Below are positions 1 through 9,455 of a stretch of DNA of 64,000 nt, piece by piece. This DNA comes from Karstenula rhodostoma CBS 690.94 (taxonomy: Eukaryota > Ascomycota > Dothideomycetes > Pleosporales > Didymosphaeriaceae), in assembly GCA_010093485.1 (NCBI GenBank), contig MU001509.1, positions 428,256-492,255 of the forward strand, in the 5' to 3' direction. The notes below the pieces were generated by a model that saw nothing but the letters and a program-made list of their open reading frames with translations, was not told the origin of the DNA and did not search any database. A program made the translations under genes and the position numbers. Position 1 is the first letter of the stretch. Each line of letters begins with the position of its first letter.

Positions 1-15
1 TAGGGAAGCACTAGG

Positions 16-1281
16 ATGCTTACAAGCATGGCCAGCTTACGATACACAGGTGACCGTCGACTTGCGTTAGTCAAATTCTTCTTCTGGCGACCTGGTTCAA
101 TATGGCAGAACTCTGTCAAAGGGCTACTACGGGGCCTAGTACACAATACTCTGCAGTCATGCCCGGAGCTTGTCCCAGTGGCCTTTCCGTCTATCTGGGA
201 GGACGCGGTCGTCTCGTCAGGACATACGCTGGACCGCTCCTCGGCACGATCCATTGACGATGATACCATCGAATCCGCTTTCAGCAACATTTTGAAGCAC
301 GCGAGCGTCCTGCAGACGCATCGACTATGCTTCTTCATAGATGCTCTCGATGAGCAGAACGATTCTTCACCCCAGAACGACCACAAAGCTCTTGTAGAGA
401 CGATCCAGCATTGGGCAGATTCTTCCCAGGGTGCACTCAAAGTATGCGTGTCAAGTCGAGAGGACAACGTCTTCACAAACGCATTCAGATCAGACAGGAG
501 ACTGCGATTGCAAGATTTAACAAGACGAGATCTTGAGATGTATGTACGCGAGAAACTCCCGATTCCTTCCACAAAAATGCGGGAGCGGATCACGCAGACG
601 ATAGTGGAACGCTCCCATGGTATTTTTCTCTGGGTGGTCCTGGTCTTCAAAGCATTGCGGGAAGCTTTCGAAGATGGACGCGAGTTAGATGCCTTTGAGG
701 CGGAACTAAACTCTCTGCCAACCGAACTAGAGGCTCTGTTTGCACATCTACTCCAGACTATCCCGATGTCACGGCGAAAGAACGCATACTGTCTATTCAA
801 GTTGATGTTACTCAGTGCTGCAAGGGGTAAACTCCCTGTCCACGCGATAATGTACCTGGACAAGTACTTGAAGAATCACCGCTTCGCATTAGAAAACGAT
901 CCATCTACGTCCAAAGCAGGGCATCGGCCCATCCCCAAGAACCATCTACAAGAAGACTTAGAACTTGTGAGAGCTCGGAAGATGCTACACGGGGATTGCC
1001 GAGGGTTGTTAGAAAGCGTGGTGACTACTGGTGAAGACGCACATCATATGACCTTCACACATAGATCAGTACCAGAATTCCTCCAGAGGACCTCTACACA
1101 GAAAAGTATGTCTGGTGAGACTGATGACTTCAGTTCTGCCGAAGCTCTTGCTCAGATGTTGCTGGGGCAGCTTCTTGATGTTGATGAAACCAGAGCTGAT
1201 CTGGACCCTCAGTACATCACACTGGCCCCTCAGTATCTTTATCTCGTGATCTGCTTCTTCCAATGTCAGGTTCGAAGATAG
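16..1281 (+). CDS. NACHT-domain NLR-like protein, 5' part outside the window
   Basis: This is the internal and C-terminal part of a fungal STAND/NLR-type NTPase. The open frame starts after a TAG at 1-3, which is probably the end of an intron, so the P-loop exon lies to the left of the window. Seen here: the post-P-loop segment with FFFW (about residues 21-24), a Walker B-like FFIDALDE (106-113), a sensor-like VCVSSRED (143-150), and a winged-helix-like region ending in a TFTHRSVPEFL motif common in fungal NACHT proteins. Such proteins act in non-self recognition and programmed cell death, usually as an N-terminal effector, NACHT and a repeat domain. No ankyrin, WD or TPR repeats are visible downstream, so the frame end at 1281 may be an intron boundary or a truncation. 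The family is clear; the gene limits are not. Confidence 0.75.
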   Translation: MLTSMASLRYTGDRRLALVKFFFWRPGSIWQNSVKGLLRGLVHNTLQSCPELVPVAFPSIWEDAVVSSGHTLDRSSARSIDDDTIESAFSNILKHASVLQTHRLCFFIDALDEQNDSSPQNDHKALVETIQHWADSSQGALKVCVSSREDNVFTNAFRSDRRLRLQDLTRRDLEMYVREKLPIPSTKMRERITQTIVERSHGIFLWVVLVFKALREAFEDGRELDAFEAELNSLPTELEALFAHLLQTIPMSRRKNAYCLFKLMLLSAARGKLPVHAIMYLDKYLKNHRFALENDPSTSKAGHRPIPKNHLQEDLELVRARKMLHGDCRGLLESVVTTGEDAHHMTFTHRSVPEFLQRTSTQKSMSGETDDFSSAEALAQMLLGQLLDVDETRADLDPQYITLAPQYLYLVICFFQCQVRR

Positions 1282-1590
1282 TCTATGTTCTTTTCTCCCT
1301 GCTAGGAAAGTACAGTACATCTTTAGTTAGATTAGCAGCGCTGACGTATATCCATCAGGAGCCTTGTGCGTCGCTTTTCTCTTACGAGGTCTACCTTGGT
1401 AGATTCAAAGTGTCTCTTGATCGTATGTCTTCGCTCTTTCTTAAACTGAAGCGTTACTCCCTGACACAGATGTCGTCCTTGCACCTGCTGATCTGCATAC
1501 TCCACACCAGCCGCGTCCCGAGCATGCCGTCATTCTTCACGCATCGACCACCACATTCCTATCGCTATTGTGTCCATTTCAACTACAGCC

Positions 1591-2654
1591 ATGCTCAACA
1601 TCCTCGGCTCGCTCTCCAAGAATGGCTGGCGCGAGACCTTTCGCATGCTCCGCCACTCCGAGAACACGATTTGCAAGCAACCGCCATCGCCTCGGAAAAA
1701 GTACGCACACGTCCGACGACGCGATGGCAAGGGTCGGAAGATGCGAGCGGCGGCATTTCAGCTCGTTGAAGAGCAAGGGAGCGACGGAGCAGGGAGGATA
1801 TACAGACGAGTGAACGATGGTAGTAAGGTTGAAGATGGTGAGGTGCAGGAGCTTGTACTGGAGAAAAGGAGCGTGGATGCGAACGGTCGTAAACAGTGCT
1901 TGGGCACGAGGGAGAAAGAGAAGGGGAAGCACAAATTCAGGATTGAGGGAAAGGAGTTGAGGGTAGGGAATTTATCTTCGACTTATCTCCTTCCCCATCG
2001 ATTCAGCTTGCTTGGCTGTCTAGATGGCTGAACTGTTTCCAGGCGAGCGCGTCGACAAACGGAACTGTGAAACCAAGACACCGTCGACAGCCACCCGAAT
2101 CCAACGGCAAAAGACGCCTCTCGCCACATCATTCTTCACAACGTCAATACAGTGACGAGAACTCTAGCGTCGAAGTGCCGCAGTCCTCGAGGCGAAGGGA
2201 ACCCAGAGCGAAGACTACTCGCCAAAACGGGACTTCACCCAGCAGCCTAGCCAGCGTTCCAAGCCAGGATGGCCCAACAAGCCCTTTCTCACAGCCGGAT
2301 ATGAACGGGCGAGACTCGCATGCCTTCGTGTTCGGCAGCGACGCGCTGACAAACCTGAGTCGAACAAGGTTCGACGACCGCGCGACTATCCTGAGCGACC
2401 CTTTCACTCAGACAGACGGAGAAAGCGCAGTCCGAAGCAAAACTGTCAGTCGTGCGCAATCGAGGGAGCAAGCGAAACCCAGCTCTGGACCGTCTGTAGT
2501 CACGGTGCGCGAGAGCGCTGCAGTGGCCGCGTCAAAAAGGATTTCGCGACATGGTTCCAGGGCAGGCGCGGACGGGACGAGGAGAGATGCTGCGGGAAGG
2601 TCTACTTCGGGGAAGCAGAGGGCGGATGTGGAAGCGTTGTGCAGTGTTGGCTAG
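1591..2654 (+). CDS. Basic Ser/Arg-rich protein of unknown function (2 exons)
   Basis: I do not recognise this protein. The first ATG in frame with a good context (gccATG) is at 1591. An 80-nt intron at 1963-2042 (GTAGGG...TTTCCAG, branch-like gctgaac) joins two frames without a break, giving about 327 residues. The N-terminal 40 residues look folded (MLNILGSLSKNGW...). The rest is basic and low in complexity: many Ser, Arg, Lys and Pro, with stretches such as SSRRREPRAKTTRQNG. This suggests a largely disordered, possibly nucleic-acid-associated or nuclear protein. That is inference from composition only. The upstream NACHT frame ends 310 bp before this start, so the genes may be separate, or the first ATG may be internal to a longer model. 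Confidence 0.5.
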
Positions 2655-3160
2655 GTCAGCCCTTACCTTTGTCATCGATCTGAGGTGGTGTAGTCGTGGG
2701 GAACGTGGGTTGTATGGTGGTGCTTTCATCGAATAGGTGTTTTGAGGCTGATTACATCAATTGCACCTTGTTCTCTGTATCTACAATTCGCACGTGACCA
2801 TGCATACGATTTGTGCAAGGCGCCGGGGATATTGGTCATAGGCAACGGATGTAACGGATAATTCCTTGCCGACGGTGATCTCATCGCGCAACGTACGTCC
2901 TGCTAAAGACCTTCATGGTCCTCTTCGTGGCATTATCACAGCGTCAAAGAGGTTCAGACGGAGAGGGCCCACACCGACGTTCACGGAAGGAGCCCCGCCC
3001 GCTCCATAGATGCTATCTAGCCAAGACGGGAAGCGGCGACGGCGCACGTCAACACCTTCCTCCTGCGCGACGGTTGCATACACCATGTCGCCGCCTCCCA
3101 GCGACTCTGACCGCGTGCCGATGTAGACGCACACGATCCGCGCGTCCTCCACCCGATCCC
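2655..3160. other. Intergenic
   Basis: I see no gene here. The stretch probably holds the promoter of the GT31-like gene. The frame of that gene is open upstream to about 2915, but the extra residues are Arg/Pro-rich without a signal, so they were not taken as coding. Confidence 0.5.
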
Positions 3161-4738
3161 ATGCCGCACTTCACGCCGACGCGCGCCCTCGTCGCCCTGA
3201 CCGCCTTCATCCTGCTGAGCTTCCTCTGGACTTGGGGCCTGCCGCACCAATACGTCGCGCCTGTGCTGCCGGCGCTCCACGATCTCGCGTCGCAGGGGAA
3301 GCCCACCGCGGGACAGCTTCTGCCGGAGCCGTTGGTCGAGAATGCGGGCGAACGAGGCAAAGAGCACGGGGAAGGCACACCGACGACGCTCAGGACCGAG
3401 CCGGTACCTGTTCCGACGAGGGCCGCAGATGTAGGCTCCGATAAGGGCTGCAAGGAGGTGCGCGGCGCGCAGGACGTCATGGTCATTGTGCGAACAAGCA
3501 GAGCCGAGGTGGAGAGCGGCCCGCCGCCGCACCTGCTGAAGCTGCTGGCTTGCGCCCACCACGTCCTCATCTTCAGCGACCATGAAGGCGAGCTCAACGG
3601 CCACCCCATACACGATGCGCTCGAAAGTCTACCAGATGCCACCATTGCAAAGCATGCCGAGTTCATCGAGTACGACAAGATGCAAGCGGACAAGAACCAC
3701 AAGCCGACCCTGGACAAAGCAAAAGCGCTCGACAAGTGGAAATGGCTGCCCATGGTCTACAAGACGGCGACAATGGCACCGAACCACAGGTTCTACATGT
3801 TCATCGAGCCCGACACGAGCCTGAGCTGGACGAACCTGTTGCAGTGGCTGCACCGCCTCGACTACCGCATCCCCTACTACAGCGGAGTTCCCAACACCAT
3901 TGACGACACGAGGTACGCGCAACGTGGCCCCGGCATCATGCTCTCGTACGGCGCTCTGCAGCAGTACTGGCCGCGCTACGAGGAGCTGTATGCGTCCGAT
4001 TGGGAAGCCCACGTCGCAACTGCGTGCTGCGGCGACGTCATCCTCGCGCACGTCATGAAGCAAGCGCGCGTCGAGTTCTACTCCTCCTTCGGCCTGCTCG
4101 ACCCCGAGATGCCCAACAATATGGTATGGGGCCAGAAGTTCTGGTGCACACCCGTCGTCTCCTGGCATCACTTGCCGCGTGTCGATGCCGACTTGCTGTG
4201 GGACACACAAGAGGCTTGGACGCGAAAACACGGCTGGGCGGAACCGTGGAACCACTATGATGCGTACGAGACTTTCGTCAAGCCGCATCTGTCAGAGCAG
4301 AAAGAAGACTGGGACAATGTGTCGTCCGATACGCAGCTCGTGGCGGAGAAAGGCCGCCGCGAGAAGGCAGCCCAGCAGAAGCAGCCAGCAACCGACACAC
4401 CGAAGGACCCCAAGGACGCACAAGCATCCCCGTCCAAGTTCGCCACACCTACCCTCCCCAAACGCGACGAAGCCCTAGACACCCTCCTTCAAGCCGCCGC
4501 CGACAGTCCAGAGAACTGCAAAGCAATCTGCTTGAAAACAGACGACTGTCTCCAGTGGAAGCACACCACCGCTGGGGATGGCGTGTGCCACCTCGGCAAG
4601 GCTTTACGGCTGGGCGGCAAAATCGCGACTCCGGACAAGGCTGCCCGCTGGACGAGCGGGTGGGTGCTAGACCGCGTGGCTAAGCTCACCGAGGAGTGGG
4701 GGCGGTGCGAGCGCGCCGAGTGGAAGTTCAATCAGTAG
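3161..4738 (+). CDS. GT31-like type II membrane glycosyltransferase
   Basis: A 525-residue single-exon protein. The ATG at 3161 is chosen because it places a signal anchor (residues about 9-27, ALVALTAFILLSFLWTW) right at the N terminus, the layout of a Golgi type II glycosyltransferase. The core (about 105-345) matches the fungal GT31/DUF604 fringe-like pattern. It has a VIVRTSRAE start, an ExDxS version of the DxD metal site (EPDTS, 216-220) after YMFI, GPGIMLS (257-263) where the family has its GGaGy-like loop, and CCGDV (289-293). Near the C terminus (about 455-505) a Cys-containing segment (NCKAICLKTDDCLQW) resembles a PAN/apple-like fold. GT31 enzymes usually add Gal or GlcNAc to glycoproteins or glycolipids; the acceptor cannot be told here. 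The region before the core (30-100) is a Pro/Glu-rich stem. Confidence 0.8.
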   Translation: MPHFTPTRALVALTAFILLSFLWTWGLPHQYVAPVLPALHDLASQGKPTAGQLLPEPLVENAGERGKEHGEGTPTTLRTEPVPVPTRAADVGSDKGCKEVRGAQDVMVIVRTSRAEVESGPPPHLLKLLACAHHVLIFSDHEGELNGHPIHDALESLPDATIAKHAEFIEYDKMQADKNHKPTLDKAKALDKWKWLPMVYKTATMAPNHRFYMFIEPDTSLSWTNLLQWLHRLDYRIPYYSGVPNTIDDTRYAQRGPGIMLSYGALQQYWPRYEELYASDWEAHVATACCGDVILAHVMKQARVEFYSSFGLLDPEMPNNMVWGQKFWCTPVVSWHHLPRVDADLLWDTQEAWTRKHGWAEPWNHYDAYETFVKPHLSEQKEDWDNVSSDTQLVAEKGRREKAAQQKQPATDTPKDPKDAQASPSKFATPTLPKRDEALDTLLQAAADSPENCKAICLKTDDCLQWKHTTAGDGVCHLGKALRLGGKIATPDKAARWTSGWVLDRVAKLTEEWGRCERAEWKFNQ

Positions 4739-5366
4739 GATGGTTGGGCTTGGGAGGAGTTTTGGGGCGAAGGTGAAAACATGATTATGCAAGATAGCAT
4801 GTATCAACTGTTTTAGCGAAAGGTGGTGGCTTTGTACTTGTGTGTATGTATGCATCGGGATTGGATGGGTTGGGAGTTTAGGACCAGTCTAGACGTATGT
4901 GTGGGTTGGCGATGGTCACGATATGGTGTGTGTAAGTACCCCATTGTAGGAATAAAGATGCGTGGTCTTGATCTGAGGTGTATGGAGTGATGAATGTTTG
5001 CATTTTCCGGGTGAAGGAGCGGTGGTTGGGTATCTGATGGAGTGTGTGACTATCTATATGTTTATGCGCTAGGGGACGTGGAACCAGACCGAGTGCGCGA
5101 ATTGATGCTGGCTAGAGAGTGTGAGAACGAGGCCGAGGGGGTGTTGAAACGCGAGGTAGGAAGATGAGGGTGGAGGGCTGGGGACTGCACGGCATCCCGG
5201 TGCTGATGTTGCGACGCTTACACACGTCTTCGGGGTTAGTTTGCATGCGCTTGATTAATCGTGCCCACATCTCCCCCTCCCCCTCCCACTATTTCCTCGT
5301 CCTTCTCCTTCTCGGACGCGTGACATCCTCCACAAACCTAACCAACTCCACTCGCCAACTCCTACC
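4739..5366. other. Intergenic, convergent 3' ends
   Basis: This lies between the GT31-like stop and the coding relic on the opposite strand. It is G/T-rich and I see no coding signal. The open plus-strand frame over 5164-5709 is low-complexity antisense of the minus-strand relic. Confidence 0.5.
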
Positions 5367-5926
5367 TCAGCCCCCTCCCCGACTAATCGCCTCCCTAATC
5401 TCCTGCTGCACATCAACAGCCTCGTTATACGCTTCCCCCACCCTTCCAGCGTTCGCCCTCGCCTCCTTGTACTGCTCAAACAACACATCTGCATCCTGCT
5501 GCGCGTTGTACCATGCGATTCTCCGGGGCTTGAGGGTGGATTGGAGGGTGAGGAGGTCGGCGGGGGTGAGTGTTTGTTGGAGGGTAGCGCGGGTGATGGC
5601 TCTCCCGTTTTCTTGGTTGGAGGGCCATCGTCGTCGCTGCTATCCGAGTTTGAGCTTTCGCGGTAGGTCTAGCTTTAGTTCCGGGTGCTCCTACTGGATT
5701 TCCGCGTGACTGGGGGATGTGGTGTTGGGTGCGGTTTACTATGTGTTTTTCGGGTGTATGTGAAGATGCTCGGGTTGGGGGGTTGGTTCTTGTTGTTCGA
5801 ACGGTAGGTTCGAATCCCGCTTTCGAAGTACCTGTGGAAGTCGTCGTTGATGGGCATCTCGCTCTCCCGTATGCGCACTGAGCCTTCCCTGGCGTATTTC
5901 AAAAGGAAGTAGTAACGTGTGTTGAG
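5367..5926 (-). pseudogene. 3' continuation of tandem paralogue 1, broken into several frames
   Basis: Directly after the TAA of paralogue 1 (5927-5929) the same frame continues with LNTRYYFLLKYAREGS and then INDDFHRYFESGIRTYRS. These align with LTQFCFLLKYKEEG and NKSFHKYLENGVKYYYE of paralogue 2. The frame stops again at 5675. Further on, a third reading frame (about 5639-5367) encodes a helical, charged C terminus (e.g. DVLFEQYKEARANAGRVGEA). Its place and character correspond to the coiled-coil tail of paralogue 3. Either unresolved introns join these parts or the gene is decaying. A 42-nt GTAACT...CGCCAG segment would remove the first stop in frame, but it would also remove residues that are conserved in the paralogue. 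Confidence 0.5.
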
Positions 5927-6822
5927 TTACCAGTGTGCAGTGTTGTGACTGCACTTGTAGCTTGTAGCGTCTATTGCCTCGCAGTTTTGGTGGAGTTCAT
6001 TGGCCGTAATAGTCATGTACATCCACACGTTGCTTCCCGGGTCTTGTTTCAACGTCCCGGTGTAGAGGCGCAGTGGCAGGTATCCAGCTTCGGTCTTTTC
6101 GTGGGGCCGGAAATCGAACTCCGTATCTGACAACTCAGGCAATTCATCCACTGCAGGAATAATCTCTCTGATCTTATCGAGGATAGTCCTGATGGGTTTC
6201 TTGTTTCCGTCGATGCCGTTGTCGTCGTCAATTTCCATAGGGCCACTTCCCAGTGACAGCGATGCAATAGGATGTTCTTCTCTCGTAGATAACTCTTTCC
6301 TCATCAAATCTAAAGCGGAACAGAGTGCTTTTACATTGACGGTTGTACTCGGATTGCCCGGGAAAACTTCAACCGATCTCCTCTCGTGCGCTTCCCATTC
6401 GATGAATGCGAGCTGCAGCAGAGCAGCACTTCGAGCATCCATCGGTTTCGAGAACAGACCCTGGTACAGAGCTCTGTTCCAGGCAAACACTCCTTTCTTC
6501 CTAAACATCTCGTTGTTCGAACGCATGGTGAAACATAGCCCCAAGGAACCATGCCTGGTGTTTTCCCATAATCGCGGAGATTCGTTCGAGCGTATGGGTA
6601 CAGAAGGATATCGCCAACGCCAACGCCAAGGAAAATGCTTATGCGGCCAAAGTCAATCATGACAGCGCCCTCTCGGACAATGAAGTGGTATGCATCGAAG
6701 CGAGGTAAATTTCCGAGTTGCTCAAGGAGACCCGCCGCGGCCACCTGTTGCCGAATCTCGGAAAACTTCATCTGGCTGCGGAGTTGAGCGTCAACCTCAA
6801 TCTGCTGGGGGAAATCTGACAT
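5927..6822 (-). CDS. Tandem paralogue 1 of an unrecognised protein family
   Basis: The start ATG is at 6822 (MSDFPQQIEVD...). A 47-nt intron (6555-6601; GTACCC...CACCAG) restores the frame and joins ...GDILL to HGSLG, which aligns with the LHGW of paralogue 2. The product to the first stop has 282 residues. Shared family motifs, in order: GVFAWNRALYQGLF, then AALL..FIEW, a variable acidic linker, a helical IRTILDKIREIIP, YLPLRLYTGT and VWMYM. The TAA at 5927 falls inside sequence that still aligns with the C-terminal third of paralogue 2, so the copy is probably truncated by a nonsense change (CAA to TAA would fit). No signal peptide or membrane segment is visible; a cytosolic or nuclear role is inferred. 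I cannot assign a function. Confidence 0.55.
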
Positions 6823-6876
6823 TGTGGATAGTAGTGTGCTTTTTATACCTGTTGTAGATCTCGTCGCCGAGCTGTG

Positions 6877-6913
6877 ATGCACTCTAGGCGAGGACCCCTG
6901 TCAAACTAATATA
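6877..6913 (-). promoter_or_regulatory. Conserved proximal promoter of paralogue 1
   Basis: Read on the minus strand, GTATATTAGTTTGA is followed by TCGCCTAGAGTGCA, 55-91 bp upstream of the ATG. The same block, with the same spacing (54-90 bp), precedes paralogue 2. TATATTA is a likely TATA box. TCGCCTRGAGTGCA is an uncharacterised shared element. Confidence 0.55.
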
Positions 6914-7445
6914 CTCTGCCATTTTTCTTTTTAATAGTTAGACGTAGTTTCACAAATGGCTTGCCTTTGTATTGTGACATGACACACAAGTATGGCCGCG
7001 CAGGTATGGAAACGGCACAGTATCAACAGCTTGATATAGGAACATGAATGCGTGTTTTTGGGTAGAAGCGTAAGGAGTGACGAAGTTGGATTCTAGTTGA
7101 AAAGGGTGTGACTATCTAACAAATGCGTAGCTGAAGTATGAATACCTGGATGCGTGAATGTCATGTGTTTGTGCGGTGTGCACCAGTGTATATGAGTGAG
7201 AATACTAACTCGGAAATGCAGAAAGCATGCACATGTTGCTGCTGGTGGTGTACCAATGGGGAACAAGAAGTATGGGAAGGGTGAAGAAGCAGGGTGCTGA
7301 AAACAAAAAACTGCAGGGGAGAATGGTACGTGGGAATAAACAGGACTGTAAAAAGAGCAGCTAGAGAGGTGAGAGTGATGCGCTTGAGAGAGGTGGCGAT
7401 TGGTGGGTGGAAACATCAGGCCTGGTGTGGTTGACCAGAGTGGTA
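6914..7445. other. Intergenic between paralogues 1 and 2
   Basis: I see no gene. The stretch contains upstream sequence of paralogue 1 and the 3' side of paralogue 2. Confidence 0.5.
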
Positions 7446-8792
7446 CTATTCGTCCGACTCAGCATTTGCAGCCGAACCGGCGTCTGGGTCTGATTCCTGC
7501 TCAAGATCTTCGTTTGGGTTTGGAGCTTTGACTGCTTTCCTTCTGACTGATCGGCGTGGTTTGGATGCCCGTCTTGACTTGGGTTTGTTCTTTCTCTGGA
7601 ACGTGAGTAGATGCGGGGGAGCCTCGTTGCCAGTAGTGTATTCGTAATAATACTTTACACCATTTTCCAGATACTTATGAAATGACTTGTTGAATGCAAT
7701 TGTGCTGTTTCCAAGGGGCTCCAGTCCCTCTTCTTTGTACTTCAATAGAAAGCAGAATTGTGTTAGATAGGTCAGGGGTAAGTAGTTACTGCCAACCTTG
7801 TGTTTGCTGGGACTCAGAGCCTCCGCTAGCGTGGCGTCGTCCAGATCGGGGCAATCACCCGTTCGTAGTGTCATGATATCGATGACATCGCCTTCTTCGT
7901 TCCGGACCTCCATCTCGCACGGCTGGTATACGCCTTCTCTCCTTCCTTCAGGGTACTGCATGTACATCCATACCTCACATCGAGAATCCGCGCCCGATGT
8001 CCCGATGTAAAGACGCAGCGGTAGATAAGAAGCGCCACTCCTGTCATGAGACTCGAATCGCAATCTCAACTCATGGAACGGAGGTAGCAGTGCGACAATG
8101 GGGACCAGTTTTCTAATGTCATCCAAAACCGCCTGAACAGACCTCTTGTCCCCCCCAGGATTGTTCGCTCGGTCTATCTCTATAGGTCTAATGACCGGTG
8201 GAGCAGCTGGGATAGATGCTATTTCTTCCTCTCGAATGGGTGGTGTGTCTTCCTCTCGAATTCTTTGCTCGAACTCTTCTGTCTCTTTGAGCATACTCAA
8301 AGCGTCGCATAGAGCATCCGAGCTAATCCCCAGATGGATATCAACGGAGCCTGGGTTAGATACTGCCCATTTTATACAGTAGTAATGCAGAAGTGCAGCA
8401 CTAGCTGGCTCCATCGGTTGCTTGAACAACCCTTCGTACAGCGCCTTATGCCAAGCGAACGCGCCTTTCCGCCTCCTCTCCCCGGGGCTTTGCTTCTCTA
8501 GGGTTTCAAGCCAACCATGGAGGGGAGCAGAGTTGGTATTGGTATAGCTGGGGTGCGTCGAGGGGGTCGGTGCAGAGTACAGTCTGCACTCGAACACAGA
8601 AGGACCCATTTCCACAGGGCCAATGTTCAACACGGCTACACCGCGTTCGATAGTGAATGCGGTTTCCGCGAAGGGAGGGAGACTTTGAAGGACATCGCGA
8701 AGACCTAAAGCGTGGACTGTTTCCTGGAGTTGTGCAAGCTTTGTTCGGCTGTTCGTCTGGGCTTCTAGATTGGGAGGCTGGAAAGCTGACAT
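7446..8792 (-). CDS. Tandem paralogue 2 (intact) of an unrecognised protein family
   Basis: A single-exon 448-residue protein with ATG at 8792 (MSAFQPPNLE). Motifs by residue: AFAWHKALYEGLF (111-123), SAALLHYYCIKW (131-142), a variable linker (about 165-215), helical SVQAVLDDIRKLVP (218-231), SYLPLRLYIGT (255-265), EVWMYMQYPEG (273-283), FCFLLKYKEEG (346-356), and FHKYLENGVKYYYEY (371-385). The tail is very basic (RKNKPKSRRASKPRRSVRRK, 400-419) and then acidic; the basic stretch could be a nuclear localisation signal. This is the best-preserved copy and the reference for the array. The shared-motif layout, without signal peptide or membrane segment, suggests a soluble protein with an N-terminal domain and a beta-rich LPLRLY..VWMYM domain. 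The function is unknown. Confidence 0.75.
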   Translation of the reverse strand: MSAFQPPNLEAQTNSRTKLAQLQETVHALGLRDVLQSLPPFAETAFTIERGVAVLNIGPVEMGPSVFECRLYSAPTPSTHPSYTNTNSAPLHGWLETLEKQSPGERRRKGAFAWHKALYEGLFKQPMEPASAALLHYYCIKWAVSNPGSVDIHLGISSDALCDALSMLKETEEFEQRIREEDTPPIREEEIASIPAAPPVIRPIEIDRANNPGGDKRSVQAVLDDIRKLVPIVALLPPFHELRLRFESHDRSGASYLPLRLYIGTSGADSRCEVWMYMQYPEGRREGVYQPCEMEVRNEEGDVIDIMTLRTGDCPDLDDATLAEALSPSKHKVGSNYLPLTYLTQFCFLLKYKEEGLEPLGNSTIAFNKSFHKYLENGVKYYYEYTTGNEAPPHLLTFQRKNKPKSRRASKPRRSVRRKAVKAPNPNEDLEQESDPDAGSAANAESDE

Positions 8793-8845
8793 GTTGACAA
8801 TATTGGATTTGCCCACGGACAGTGGAAATGCTAGTCGAAATTTGG

Positions 8846-8882
8846 TGCACTCCAGGCGAATACTGCAATCAAATTAATATAC
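8846..8882 (-). promoter_or_regulatory. Conserved proximal promoter of paralogue 2
   Basis: The minus strand shows GTATATTAATTTGA, then TCGCCTGGAGTGCA, 54-90 bp before the ATG. It is nearly identical in sequence and spacing to the block upstream of paralogue 1. Confidence 0.55.
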
Positions 8883-9455
8883 CTTTTGGTTTAGTTCTGA
8901 TACCCACGTGAGATACCCCGAATCTGGTCACAAGTGGTGAAACCAGGCTTCTGACAGTAAAAAAAAGCATGATAATGGCACGAGGTCAAGGTTTTGACAT
9001 TTGCTCTGCAAAATATGACTGATATAGAAGACAAGAAACACCACGGGGCCGCAACGCAGTTTGAAAACGCAAACAAGGCCTGCCACTGGAGTTTGGGTAC
9101 CACCACAAATCAATATGGTGAGTTATGGCGCTGCAATCTCTGCCGTATAGAGAAGCTATGGTGGGGAAGACAGGGACTAGATGATGGTAATCGATTATGC
9201 GGTAGGTAACGCAGATCACGAAGCAACTCATATAACTCATTAACTGCCGCAAAACCTCATATGTACCAGATAACTCAAAAGAATGTATCAGTTGATTTGA
9301 ACGAGAGACCTAAAGAGCTAGCTACCCTCTACCTTGGTGGGAAAGAAAAAGGCAACATAACGTTCTTGGAGAACATTAAAGGAGCTACGATCAACAAGAT
9401 TGGCCAAAGAGTATCAACTTTACTCCCCCACTTCCCGTCTGCACGTGACACCGTA
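8883..9455. other. Intergenic between paralogues 2 and 3
   Basis: No gene is supported. Small plus-strand frames here lack coding character. Confidence 0.5.

Noticed and set aside
3017..4288. Several long minus-strand frames opposite the GT31-like gene
   Set aside because: They are shadows caused by G/C-rich third positions. Domain motifs are on the plus strand.
5807..5817. GGTTCGAATCC, a perfect tRNA B-box-like sequence
   Set aside because: The surrounding bases do not form acceptor, D or anticodon stems, and the T stem has a mismatch. The same bases encode conserved residues of paralogue 1 on the other strand.
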